Below, one piece after another: positions 6,482-14,665 of a DNA stretch of 39,798 nt (the stretch's first letter is position 1; each line of letters starts with the position of its first letter). The stretch is from VBCK01 sp035939615 (GTDB taxonomy: Bacteria; Pseudomonadota; Gammaproteobacteria; Burkholderiales; Burkholderiaceae_F). A program made the translations under genes and the position numbers. The notes beneath the pieces were generated by a model, which had not been told where the DNA came from, did not search any database, and worked only from the letters and a program-made list of their open reading frames with translations. The stretch lies in NCBI GenBank assembly GCA_035939615.1, contig DASZFP010000153.1:1-39798 (forward strand), written 5' to 3'.

Positions 6482-8701
6482 TCACTCGTCCGATCTCGTG
6501 ATATCGAATACCAGGTTGTACGGCGACGGGCCGAAGGAAGCCCACGGCACCACGGGCCCCTGCTGCACACCGCGCCGCGACCAGTCGCATACGCCGCGGG
6601 GGAAGATGCTCGCCAGTCTCTTCCACTCGGCCGGGCTGAACGCGACCTTGTAGTCGCTTCGGTCGATCGGCTTGAGCTGGCATTTGATGACGTCGGCCGC
6701 CAGCGGCCCGCCCGCGATGTGGCGCGGGAAGCCGAACGAGGGATAAACCGTGTTGCACCGGGAATCGGGCAGCCGGCTGAATGTCTGCGGCTCGGCCACG
6801 AACTGGGTCGAGGTGGGCCAGCAGCCGTCGACGGCGGCCATCGGTTTGTCGCGGATGACCTTGGTGCGCACATTCGCCTCCGATGGGTCGTTCTGAACGT
6901 TTTCCACCCACTGGATGAACAGCTGCCACGCCTGTTCGGTCGGAATCGCGTTGCCGCGCCACATCACGTGATTGGCGCCATTGCCGTTGGCTTCGATCAT
7001 CCGTTGCCGGGTCGCGAAGTGGAACCACTGGTAGTGGTAACCGTGGCTGTCGGTCACGCCGACCAGACCGCTCAGATCGAACACCGGGATCGACGCCAGT
7101 CCGGCACCACCGTACAGCTGCAGCCCGCTCTGATAGGTGCGCGCGATCGCCCGCGAGTCCCCCCTAGTACGTGAAGCGATGTAGTTGTTGTCGGCGTCGT
7201 AACCGCCGATGCCGTGATTCAGATCGAGAAACTGTGTCGTCGTGATCGTTCCGGCATTGAGCGCCTGCAGGCCATATTGAACGCCGACGTTGTCGAACGG
7301 CCGGCGGGCAAATCCCGTCTCGGGATCGACACCGTAGGCGTTGCGCTGCCAGTCGAACACGGTCGGACGAGCCCCGGCCCGATTGCCGGCCGGGTCGTAG
7401 CGTTCGGCAACCGGAACATCGGGGCTCCACACGGCTGAGACGTACCCCGTGACATCGGCGCGGCTCGGAACCGGGTCGGTGCGTCCCGCCTGGTTGGCCG
7501 CGTCGTACCAGGCCTGCAGGCCTTCATATCCCGAAACAGCGACCTGCTGATCGCTGCTGAAGCCGCCCGGATTGGTCACGGCGAAGTAATGCGTGAGCAA
7601 ATGGCCATCCATACCCGAAAAGGCGATGCCGTCCGGATCGGGGAACGTACACGAGACGAGCACTCCCTGGAACATGCCGGGCAGGTTGTCGGCGATCTGC
7701 AAACTCGTGTAGGAGCCTCCCGAGCAACCGACGCTGACCGTGTAGCGGGGCACGCCGTAGGTCTTGATGAAGTGCTCCTTGCTCATCATCGCCGTTTCCT
7801 GCTGGAGCACCGCGTTGCAGTTGTTCGAGGGGTGCTGCAGCGTGTTTTCGAAGAGCGCGTAGCCCTCGCCCAGTCGCGTCAGGTCCAGCAGCGTCGCCGC
7901 CCCGGGAAGATTGCCCTCGGCCGGACCCTGGATGTACCACCCACCCGGGCAGCCGAAGCCTTCCACGGCGAGCAGGCGCTTGTTCCAGGCTCTGGGCGGA
8001 GCAAAAGGACCCGGAGCCGGCTCGGACGTCGGATCGTGCAGGATCGCGCTTTGATAGACGCCGCGATTGATCGTGCTCGTCTCGACCCGCACCACGAAGG
8101 GCACCGTCAGTCCGGCGAGCGTGGTGATCTTCGATACATCGTCCGGCAGGCGGCTGGTACTGGGCAGCGGAACCAGCGCGCTGGCGCCGGTCGCCAGATA
8201 CAGATACTGGACGACGGTCGGCACAGAGCAATCCGCGTCCAGCGGCGGGCCGAGTTTGCTGCCGTCGGGTAGCACGAACTCCTGGGTCTGGCAGATAAAC
8301 GGCGTGATGTGCGGGCCCGATGTGATCGGACCGGAGATCGGATAGTTGGTGAGCGCCAGGCTGTCGGCGTGCGTGCCATGGTCGAACACGTTGACCGTGT
8401 TCTGGCCGATTGTCAGGCCGCCAACCAGGCCGATCAGGGCGCCGGTACGCGGATCGCGCTGGAACTCTCCCGTGACGTCCCGGCCGTTCAGGTCGATGCT
8501 CAGCGAGGCGCCCTCTCGCGGAGCATCGACCTGGACCAGCACATTTCCTCCGCTGACCAGGCGTGGATCGGACGAAAGCGCATGGATGGCGGCGCAGGCC
8601 GAGCCGCTGGCGCCGGCCTGCAGCGCAGCTAACACGACAACCGAGGGTATCCACGAGAAGGCGCGCGCGCCCGAATTTCTGTACAAGCCGCTGATCGACA
8701 T
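6482..8701 (-). CDS. Large exported DUF6351-type alpha/beta hydrolase
   Basis: The 739-residue protein has an N-terminal signal peptide (about residues 1-38, ending SGSACA). Next comes a beta-rich domain with NGRDVTGEF and GQNTVNVFDHGTHADSLALT, followed by PISGPITSGPHITPFICQT, a segment I associate with DUF6351. The second half contains a nucleophile elbow G-C-S-G-G (residues 325-329, Ser327) in SVGCSGGSY, so an alpha/beta hydrolase of esterase or tannase-like type is likely. Paired cysteines (for example C137, C158, C251, C295) fit a disulfide-rich exported enzyme. AAAGGAGG 7 nt before the ATG fixes the start. It lies downstream of the FAD oxidoreductase/GcvT operon on the same strand after a 186-bp gap, so it probably has its own promoter but may belong to the same functional set. 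Its substrate is unknown. Confidence 0.82.
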   Translation of the reverse strand: MSISGLYRNSGARAFSWIPSVVVLAALQAGASGSACAAIHALSSDPRLVSGGNVLVQVDAPREGASLSIDLNGRDVTGEFQRDPRTGALIGLVGGLTIGQNTVNVFDHGTHADSLALTNYPISGPITSGPHITPFICQTQEFVLPDGSKLGPPLDADCSVPTVVQYLYLATGASALVPLPSTSRLPDDVSKITTLAGLTVPFVVRVETSTINRGVYQSAILHDPTSEPAPGPFAPPRAWNKRLLAVEGFGCPGGWYIQGPAEGNLPGAATLLDLTRLGEGYALFENTLQHPSNNCNAVLQQETAMMSKEHFIKTYGVPRYTVSVGCSGGSYTSLQIADNLPGMFQGVLVSCTFPDPDGIAFSGMDGHLLTHYFAVTNPGGFSSDQQVAVSGYEGLQAWYDAANQAGRTDPVPSRADVTGYVSAVWSPDVPVAERYDPAGNRAGARPTVFDWQRNAYGVDPETGFARRPFDNVGVQYGLQALNAGTITTTQFLDLNHGIGGYDADNNYIASRTRGDSRAIARTYQSGLQLYGGAGLASIPVFDLSGLVGVTDSHGYHYQWFHFATRQRMIEANGNGANHVMWRGNAIPTEQAWQLFIQWVENVQNDPSEANVRTKVIRDKPMAAVDGCWPTSTQFVAEPQTFSRLPDSRCNTVYPSFGFPRHIAGGPLAADVIKCQLKPIDRSDYKVAFSPAEWKRLASIFPRGVCDWSRRGVQQGPVVPWASFGPSPYNLVFDITRSDE

Positions 8702-8749
8702 GGAGGCCTCCTTTGGGAGGCGTGAGCGTAGGTAGCCGTGAGATCAGCG

Positions 8750-8778
8750 TCTATCGAGATCTTCCGGAATTTGTTCAA
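8750..8778 (-). promoter_or_regulatory. Possible promoter of the DUF6351 gene
   Basis: On the minus strand TTGAAC (plus 8773-8778) is separated by 17 bases from GATAGA (plus 8750-8755), about 50 bases before the ATG at 8701. The -10 match is poor (three of six), so this is tentative. Confidence 0.3.
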
Positions 8779-8887
8779 AAGTTCCGCTCATCGTCCATGC
8801 GGCGATTGCGGTCGGACGTCGGCCGAGCGGCATTTCTCGAATGTGCCGCCTGGACGCGTCTGGGTGTTGTTCCCGACGATGGGTGAG

Positions 8888-10096
8888 CTACCGGTCCTGC
8901 GCCGGCGTCTGCTTGCGCCGCTCGGGATTGAAAAACGGCCGCTCAACCGGCCAGGCGCGCTCCATGCGGCGCTCCCACAGCAATTCCCGATGCAGGTAGA
9001 TGTCGACCCAGAGTTCCTTCAAAGTCTTGAAGTAAGGCGCCTCGATCATGGCCAGCGCAATGTTGCGCTTGCAGGTCGGCGACCATAGGGCCGAGGTGAC
9101 CGCGCCGATCTGCCGTAAGGCCTTGCTGCTGTCGTAGATTAAGGACCCTTGCGCGGGCTTGTTGCCGCTGATCTCGATGCCGAGCAGGCGCCGGCGTGAC
9201 CCCCGTCGCCTCTCTTCGAGCAGCGCGCGGCGCCCGTTGAAGTGGCCCTTCTCCAGTGCTACCGCCCACTCCAGGCCCATTTCAAACGGGGTCGTCTCGC
9301 GATCGAGGCGAATCGTGCGGGCGGCCGAGATGAAGTCCACGTTGGGCAGGATGAACCCGGCCTCGATGCGCGCCATCTCCAGCGCCCGGTAGCCGATGGC
9401 GCGGATTCCCCGGGTCTGGCCCGCGCTCATCAACCGGTCCCACAGGTCCAGGGCGCCCTCCGGGGCGATCCACAGCTCGTAGCCCAGATCGCCCGTGAAG
9501 CCGGTGCGCGACACCATCAACGGGCGGTCCGCGAACTGGTAGCGGGCTATTTCGAACACCTTGAGGTTTTCGGCGCCCGCCAGTCCCATCGCCTTGAGCA
9601 CCGCGCACGATGTGGGCCCCTGCAGCGCGAGGGCGGCGATCCGGTCGGTCACGTCCTCGACTTCGACCTGAAAGCCGATGGCGCAGTCCAGCAGCCAGTC
9701 GAGCTGGCGCTCGCCGGTGCACAGGCGAAACTCGTTCTGCCCCAGTCGGAACACGGTGCCGTCGTCGATCAAGTGGCCGAACTCGTTGCACCAGACCGTG
9801 TAGGCCACGCGATCGACTTTTAGCTTGCCGATGTCGCGCGTGACCAGGCGATTCAGGTACCGCTCGGCATCCGGCCCGATGATGGAGTACTTGACCATCG
9901 GCGTCAGGTCGAAAACGGAAGCTGCGTTACGGATCGCGAAGTATTCCTGCTCGACGGAGGAAAACACTTCGGCGGTCGTGTAGCCGGACCATGGGATATG
10001 GGCGTCGGTCTCGACCAGGAAGCGGCTGCGCTCGTAAAACGGCGTGGTCAGCAACGGACGCTGATAGTGCGGGCGCAGATTGCTCTGGGCGGACAT
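8888..10096 (-). CDS. GcvT-like folate-dependent (amino)methyltransferase or demethylase
   Basis: This 402-residue protein has the GcvT fold. FDLTPMVKYSIIGPDAERYLNRLVTRDI forms the N-terminal part, WCNEFGHLIDDGTVFRL carries the conserved Asp pair (D111, D112) that binds tetrahydrofolate in GcvT, and RTGFTGDLGYELW and the C-terminal beta-barrel follow. Relatives move a one-carbon group from an N-, O- or S-methyl or aminomethyl substrate to tetrahydrofolate (GcvT, DmdA, LigM, dimethylglycine-type enzymes). The glycine cleavage partners gcvH and gcvP are absent, so it is a specialised homologue. It starts one base after the stop of the upstream oxidoreductase (TGAGATG), with AGGAG 7 nt before the ATG. 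It is therefore the third gene of the minus-strand operon and probably removes a C1 unit from the compound handled by this cluster. Confidence 0.82.
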   Translation of the reverse strand: MSAQSNLRPHYQRPLLTTPFYERSRFLVETDAHIPWSGYTTAEVFSSVEQEYFAIRNAASVFDLTPMVKYSIIGPDAERYLNRLVTRDIGKLKVDRVAYTVWCNEFGHLIDDGTVFRLGQNEFRLCTGERQLDWLLDCAIGFQVEVEDVTDRIAALALQGPTSCAVLKAMGLAGAENLKVFEIARYQFADRPLMVSRTGFTGDLGYELWIAPEGALDLWDRLMSAGQTRGIRAIGYRALEMARIEAGFILPNVDFISAARTIRLDRETTPFEMGLEWAVALEKGHFNGRRALLEERRRGSRRRLLGIEISGNKPAQGSLIYDSSKALRQIGAVTSALWSPTCKRNIALAMIEAPYFKTLKELWVDIYLHRELLWERRMERAWPVERPFFNPERRKQTPAQDR

Positions 10097-10097
10097 C

Positions 10098-11651
10098 TCA
10101 GGCTCCTGCCTGGATCAGCCGCGCCGCGTTGCGGCCGGCCAGGCCCGTCACGCCGCCGCCTGGATGGCTGCCGGCGCCGCACAGGTACAGCCCGGGCACG
10201 GGCGTCGAATAGCCGGCCGCACCGGGCACCGGGCGGGTAAAAAAGAACTGGTCGAACGCGAGGGCGCCGTGGTGCCAGTGACCACCGGCCATGCCGAATT
10301 CGCGTTCGATGTCCGAGGGCGTCAAGAGTTCACGGGCGATGATCCGCTGCGCGATTCCCGGTGCGTACCGTTCGAGCGTGGAGAGTACGTTGCTCATCAG
10401 CGCCAAGCGCGCCGCGGCCGGATCGGCGCCAAGATCGTATGGCACGAACATCACGTTGACCGACATCACGTGGCGGCCGGCGGGGGCCAGCCCCGGATCG
10501 TTGACCGTCGGAACCGTGATCTCCAGCGCCGGGCGGGCCGGGACCTCGCGGTACTTGGACGGATTGAACGCGAGCTCCAGGTAGTCCAGGTCGGGCGACA
10601 CCAGCATGCGGCCGCCCAGGCCCGCCGGATCGACCCCGGTGAATTGCGGCAGGCCGTCCAGCGCCAGGTGCACCTTCGCAACCAGCCCTTTGCAGCGGAA
10701 GTGGTCGATCCGGCGCACGAAGTCGGTCTCCAGGTGCTCGGCGCCGAGCAGCTTTAGGAACGTCGTCCTGGGATCGGCGTTGGAGATGATCGACCCTGCC
10801 TGGATCGTCTCGCCCGACGCCAGGCGAACGCCGCAGGCACGGTCGCCCTCGACCAGGATGCGCTCGGCGCGCGAGGCGGTGCGAATCTGGACGCCCGCGG
10901 CGACGGCCGCCGCCGCCAGCGCCCGGGTCACCGCGCCCATCCCTCCGGCCGGTTGCGCCATGGCGAGCGCGCCGGCGCGCGCCTGGCCCGCCCAGCGATG
11001 CAGCAGCGTGAGCACCGTGCCCGGCGCGCGCGGCCCGTGTTCGGCGCCGAGCGTTGCGTCGAAAGCAAGCGCGCCCTTGAGCAGGCTCGATTCGAAGTGG
11101 TCGGTGAGCAGATCGTAGGCATTCATTGCGGCGATGCGCAGCAGTTCGCGCATGTCCCGCCGACCCAGGGTCCTGATCTGCAAGGCGAGTTGCAGCGCCG
11201 CCAGGCGCTCACGCCAGGTTCCGAACCGCAGCCGAAACGGCGCCATGTCGAGCACCCGCGCGAGCACTCGAGCAAAGCGTGCCATCTGGGCCCGGAACGC
11301 CGCATAGGCGGCGGCATCCTGTGCGCTTGCGCCTCGCACTGCGCCGCCCGCAAACACGATCGCAGGGCCCGATTGGTTCAGGGCATAGGTGGGCAGTGCC
11401 CGCGCCGAGAACTGCAGCCCGTGGCGCTCCAGCTCGAGGTCGCGCGCCAGGTCCTCGGGCAGCGAGTTCAGCAGATGCGCGGCGGCCGACACCTTGAAGC
11501 CCGCAGCGAACTCGCGTGTCACGGCCGCCCCGCCCACCTGGTCAGCCGCCTCCAGCACCAGCACCCGGCGCCCGCGCCGCGCCAGGAAGACCGCGCACAC
11601 GAGTCCGTTGTGGCCGCCGCCCACGACGAGGTGGTCGTAACGCTGCGTCAT
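10098..11651 (-). CDS. FAD-dependent oxidoreductase, PYROXD2/phytoene desaturase-like (second copy)
   Basis: The 517-residue protein opens with the dinucleotide-binding motif HLVVGGGHNGLVCAVFLARR and VLVLEAADQVGGAAVTRE. It ends in the second FAD motif GLYLCGAGSHPGGGVTGLAG. This is the layout of the PYROXD2/CrtI-like branch of the amine oxidase superfamily, which removes hydride from C-N or C-C bonds and passes it to FAD. The ATG overlaps the stop of the upstream paralogue (ATGA at 11648-11651), so the two are translationally coupled; the frame also extends upstream but that part is antisense-like filler. It shares the overall plan and the C-terminal GLYLCG..HPGGGV motif with its neighbour, which suggests duplication and possibly a heterodimer. 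No signal peptide is seen, so it is cytoplasmic. The substrate is unknown; the cluster context suggests an amine. Confidence 0.85.
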   Translation of the reverse strand: MTQRYDHLVVGGGHNGLVCAVFLARRGRRVLVLEAADQVGGAAVTREFAAGFKVSAAAHLLNSLPEDLARDLELERHGLQFSARALPTYALNQSGPAIVFAGGAVRGASAQDAAAYAAFRAQMARFARVLARVLDMAPFRLRFGTWRERLAALQLALQIRTLGRRDMRELLRIAAMNAYDLLTDHFESSLLKGALAFDATLGAEHGPRAPGTVLTLLHRWAGQARAGALAMAQPAGGMGAVTRALAAAAVAAGVQIRTASRAERILVEGDRACGVRLASGETIQAGSIISNADPRTTFLKLLGAEHLETDFVRRIDHFRCKGLVAKVHLALDGLPQFTGVDPAGLGGRMLVSPDLDYLELAFNPSKYREVPARPALEITVPTVNDPGLAPAGRHVMSVNVMFVPYDLGADPAAARLALMSNVLSTLERYAPGIAQRIIARELLTPSDIEREFGMAGGHWHHGALAFDQFFFTRPVPGAAGYSTPVPGLYLCGAGSHPGGGVTGLAGRNAARLIQAGA

Positions 11652-13246
11652 GACGGCTGCGGCCGACGCAAGTCGCCCAGGATGGTGCGCGCGGCGTTGG
11701 CGCCGGGAGCGCCCATCACGCCGCCGCCCGGATGGGTGCTGGAGCCGCACAGGTACAGGCCTTTGACGGGCGAGCGGTACTGCGCGTAGCCGGGGATGGG
11801 CCGGTTGAACAGCAACTGGTCCATTGTGAGCTCGCCCTGGAAGATGTTGCCTTCGGTCATGCCGACTTCGCGCTCGATATCCCAGGGCGTGCGGATTTCC
11901 ACGTGCAGGATCTTCTGCCGGAAGCCCGGGCTGTGCGCTGCGATGGCGTCGATCACGGTGTTGCCGAACGCCTCGCGGCGGTCGTCGTTCCATTCGCCTT
12001 CGGCCAGGCGGTACGGCGCGTACTGGACGAATACCGACATGTAATGCTGGCCGTCGGGCGCCATCGTCGGGTCGATCAGTGACGGCAGCAGCATGTCCAC
12101 GTAGGGTCGTTGCGACCAGCGCCCTGCCTTCCAGTCGTCGTAGGCCCGCTCCAGCATGTCGATCGTGTCGGTGATGTGCAGGTCGCCCCGGATGCAGGGC
12201 GAATCCGGCGGGAAGGCCGGAAATTGCGGCAGGCTGCCCAGCGCGATATTGAGCTTGCCCGACGATCCGCGGATCTTGAAGTTGCGCACCGCCCGCACAA
12301 ATTCGTCCGGCAAATGAGCCGGCGCGACCGCCTGCAGGAAGGTTCGCTTCACGTCCAGGTTGGAGACCACCGTGGCCGCTTCGATCTGCTCGCCGCTCGC
12401 CAGCACGACGCCGCGCGCACGCCCGTTGCGCACCACGATCTGCTGCACCTCGGCGTCGGTGCGCACGCTGCCGCCGCTTGCCTGCAGCGACGCCCTGAGC
12501 GCATTGGAGACCGCGCCCATTCCGCCGCGGGCAAAGCCCCAGGCGCCGACGGCGTCGTCGATGTCGCCCATGTAGTGGTGCAACAGCACGTAAGCCGTGC
12601 CGGGCGAGCGCGGACCCAGCGCGGTGCCGATGATCGAGCTGCCGGCGAAATGGGCCTTGACGATCTCGCTTTCGAAGTACTCGTCCAGGAAATCGGCAGC
12701 GCTCATGGTGTAGAAGCGGATCGTGTCGAGCATGCGCGCCTCGCCCATCCGGTGGAAGCGCCGGCCGAGGTCAATGAGCTCCATGATGTCGCGCGGCTTG
12801 AACGAGGTCGGATCGGGCGGCGCGCGCATCAGCAGCGGCTTGATGAACCGGCACTGGCGCATCACATCGCGCGAGTAGCGCTCGTAGGCTTCAGCATCGC
12901 GCTTCGAATGACGCGCGATCTCGCGCCGCAGGGCATCGGGGTTGTGGTAGACGGCGAAATGGCCGCCGTTGCTCATCATCGTGCCGCCGCCTTCGTACGG
13001 AATGACCTGCAAGCCGTACCGGGGCAGATCCAATCCCCGGATGATCTCCTGGCGCAGCAGGCTGCACACGTAGGAGCAGTTCGAGTAGGTGAAGTCCTTG
13101 TAGAGCGACCGGCTCACGGCGGCCCCGCCGACGTGGGCGTTGCGCTCGAGCACCAGCACGCGCAGTCCCGCACGGGCCATGTAACACGCCGCCACCAGGC
13201 CGTTGTGACCGGCACCGACCACGAGCACGTCAAATCGAGTCCCCAC
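11648..13246 (-). CDS. FAD-dependent oxidoreductase, PYROXD2/phytoene desaturase-like (first copy)
   Basis: This is the first gene of the minus-strand operon. VLVVGAGHNGLVAACYMARAG and VLVLERNAHVGGAAVSRS bind FAD at the N-terminus, and GLYLCGSSTHPGGGVMGAPG closes the fold. The enzyme should be a flavin oxidase or dehydrogenase of the PYROXD2/CrtI group. I prefer the GTG at 13244-13246: GGGAG lies 7 nt upstream and the protein then begins just before the FAD motif (532 residues). The ATG at 13289-13291 would start inside a putative operator and has no ribosome binding site. The stop overlaps the start of the paralogue. The divergent promoter region 13247-13452 is shared with the acyl-CoA dehydrogenase operon, so both arms can be controlled together. 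Confidence 0.85.
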   Translation of the reverse strand: MGTRFDVLVVGAGHNGLVAACYMARAGLRVLVLERNAHVGGAAVSRSLYKDFTYSNCSYVCSLLRQEIIRGLDLPRYGLQVIPYEGGGTMMSNGGHFAVYHNPDALRREIARHSKRDAEAYERYSRDVMRQCRFIKPLLMRAPPDPTSFKPRDIMELIDLGRRFHRMGEARMLDTIRFYTMSAADFLDEYFESEIVKAHFAGSSIIGTALGPRSPGTAYVLLHHYMGDIDDAVGAWGFARGGMGAVSNALRASLQASGGSVRTDAEVQQIVVRNGRARGVVLASGEQIEAATVVSNLDVKRTFLQAVAPAHLPDEFVRAVRNFKIRGSSGKLNIALGSLPQFPAFPPDSPCIRGDLHITDTIDMLERAYDDWKAGRWSQRPYVDMLLPSLIDPTMAPDGQHYMSVFVQYAPYRLAEGEWNDDRREAFGNTVIDAIAAHSPGFRQKILHVEIRTPWDIEREVGMTEGNIFQGELTMDQLLFNRPIPGYAQYRSPVKGLYLCGSSTHPGGGVMGAPGANAARTILGDLRRPQPS

Positions 13247-13269
13247 GCGCGGGCTCCCGTGTTTCGTGG

Positions 13270-13287
13270 TTATTGTACAATCGTTTA
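13270..13287 (-). promoter_or_regulatory. Putative TetR operator A, oxidoreductase/ACAD divergent region
   Basis: Read on the minus strand this is TAAACGATTGTACAATAA. It agrees at 12 of 18 positions with TAAACAAGCATTCAATCA in front of the potF-like gene and contains the perfect palindrome ATTGTACAAT. It lies 24 bases upstream of the chosen start of the first oxidoreductase and far enough from the plus-strand operon to influence both. That the local TetR protein binds here is inference. Confidence 0.45.
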
Positions 13288-13382
13288 GCATTGTCGTGCG
13301 CGGCTGTGGTCGCTGATCGATTGCGACCCGGCCAGGAGCGGCGGCCGCGGCTCCGACGGCGGTTGCGAGCGCCCCTATTTTG

Positions 13383-13397
13383 TATTACCGTTCAATA
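13383..13397 (+). promoter_or_regulatory. Putative weaker operator D before the ACAD operon
   Basis: TATTACCGTTCAATA shares the TTCAAT core and AT-rich left side with the elements at 22882 and 22984. It is 55 bases before the acyl-CoA dehydrogenase start. The match is short, so it is only suggestive. Confidence 0.28.
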
Positions 13398-13452
13398 TGA
13401 GTGGGAGCGCCGCTTCGATACAGTTCGACTGGACCCGCAGGGACGACACGGC

Positions 13453-14628
13453 ATGGCCTACCCCCTTTCACCGTCGACGCTCGAGTGGCAACGCAAGGCG
13501 CGCGAATATGCCGAGCGCGAGCTGATCCCCTACGAGGAGTTCGCCGAGCTCAACGAGGGCAAGGTCCCTGCCGAGGTCGCTGCGCGGCACAAGGCCCTGG
13601 CTCTGGAGCTCGGTTTCAGCCGGCTGGATGCGCCCATCGAGCACGGCGGTCTGGGCCTGCCCAAGCTCGACCAGGTGGTGATCTGGGAGCAGCTCGGCCG
13701 CGTCACCAATGCCCTGTGCTGGTCGGTGTCGGAGGCGCACGCCTGGATGTTCGATGCGTGCACGCCGCAGCAGATCGAGCGCTTCGTCAGGCCCCTGATG
13801 AGCGGCGAGCGGTGCGAGTGCTACGCGATCACCGAGGCGGAGGCCGGATCGGACCCGGACGCGATCTCCACCACGGCCCGCCGCGAGCGTGACGAGTACG
13901 TGATCCGGGGCGAGAAGTGGTTCGTGACCAGCGCCAACAAGGCCGACTTCCTGTTTCTGCAGGCGGTGGAGATCGGCGAACGGGGCGAACGCCAGCATGC
14001 GCTGTTCTTCGTCGACATCGATTCGCCCGGCATCGAAATGGCGGCCAACCCGCTGTTCGGCCACACGTTTGCCTCGCATCATCCGACCTATCGCTTCAAC
14101 GATGTGTGCATACCGGCCGTCAACCGGATCGGCGCCGCCGGCGATGGCATGAGCTACACGCGCAGCTGGTTCCGGCGCGAGCGCCTGATGATCGCCGCCC
14201 GCTGCTGCGGGGCCGCGGCCCGCCTGATCGACATGGCCGCCGAATTCGCCAAGGCGCGGGTCGTCTCGGGCCAGCCGATTGCGGAATATCAGCTGATCCA
14301 GGCGATGCTGGCCGACAGCCTGACCGAGCTGTGGGGGGCGCGGCTGATGACCTACGAGGCGGCGGCCATGCAGGATCGGGGCGAGGACCTCTCGGTGGTG
14401 CACGCCCACTGCTCGATGGCCAAGCTCACGGCATCCGAGATGGCCAACCGCGTCGCCGACCGCGTCGTGCAGATCTTCGGCGGACGCGGCTACATGCGCA
14501 GCAACGCGGCGCAGCGCTTCTATCGCGAGCTGCGCGTCGATCGGATCTGGGAGGGGACGAGCGAAATCCAGCGGCTCATCGTTGCTCGCAGCCTGCTCAA
14601 GCGCGGCGTGGACGGCCTGATCGGCTGA
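13453..14628 (+). CDS. Acyl-CoA dehydrogenase
   Basis: The 391-residue protein is full length for the family. YAITEAEAGSDPDAI (flavin and substrate loop), EKWFVTSANKADFLFL, FGGRGYMRSN and RIWEGTSEIQRLIVARSLL are all present; the Glu of the I-W-E-G-T segment is the catalytic base of most acyl-CoA dehydrogenases. It oxidises an acyl-CoA to the 2,3-enoyl-CoA using FAD and hands electrons to ETF in the cytoplasm. The ATG at 13453 is preceded by AGGGA at a somewhat long spacing; the frame is open further upstream but that part lacks family similarity. It is the first gene of a plus-strand operon that continues into the ABC transporter 37 bp later. Here it probably acts on the CoA ester made by the ligase at 18977. 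Confidence 0.9.
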   Translation: MAYPLSPSTLEWQRKAREYAERELIPYEEFAELNEGKVPAEVAARHKALALELGFSRLDAPIEHGGLGLPKLDQVVIWEQLGRVTNALCWSVSEAHAWMFDACTPQQIERFVRPLMSGERCECYAITEAEAGSDPDAISTTARRERDEYVIRGEKWFVTSANKADFLFLQAVEIGERGERQHALFFVDIDSPGIEMAANPLFGHTFASHHPTYRFNDVCIPAVNRIGAAGDGMSYTRSWFRRERLMIAARCCGAAARLIDMAAEFAKARVVSGQPIAEYQLIQAMLADSLTELWGARLMTYEAAAMQDRGEDLSVVHAHCSMAKLTASEMANRVADRVVQIFGGRGYMRSNAAQRFYRELRVDRIWEGTSEIQRLIVARSLLKRGVDGLIG

Positions 14629-14665
14629 GCCGCGCCGGCCGCATCGTCCCGCGGGGGCCCTCGCC

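Noticed and set aside
13289..13291. ATG as start of the first flavin oxidoreductase
   Set aside because: It adjoins the putative operator A and lacks a ribosome binding site; the GTG at 13246 has GGGAG at 7 nt.
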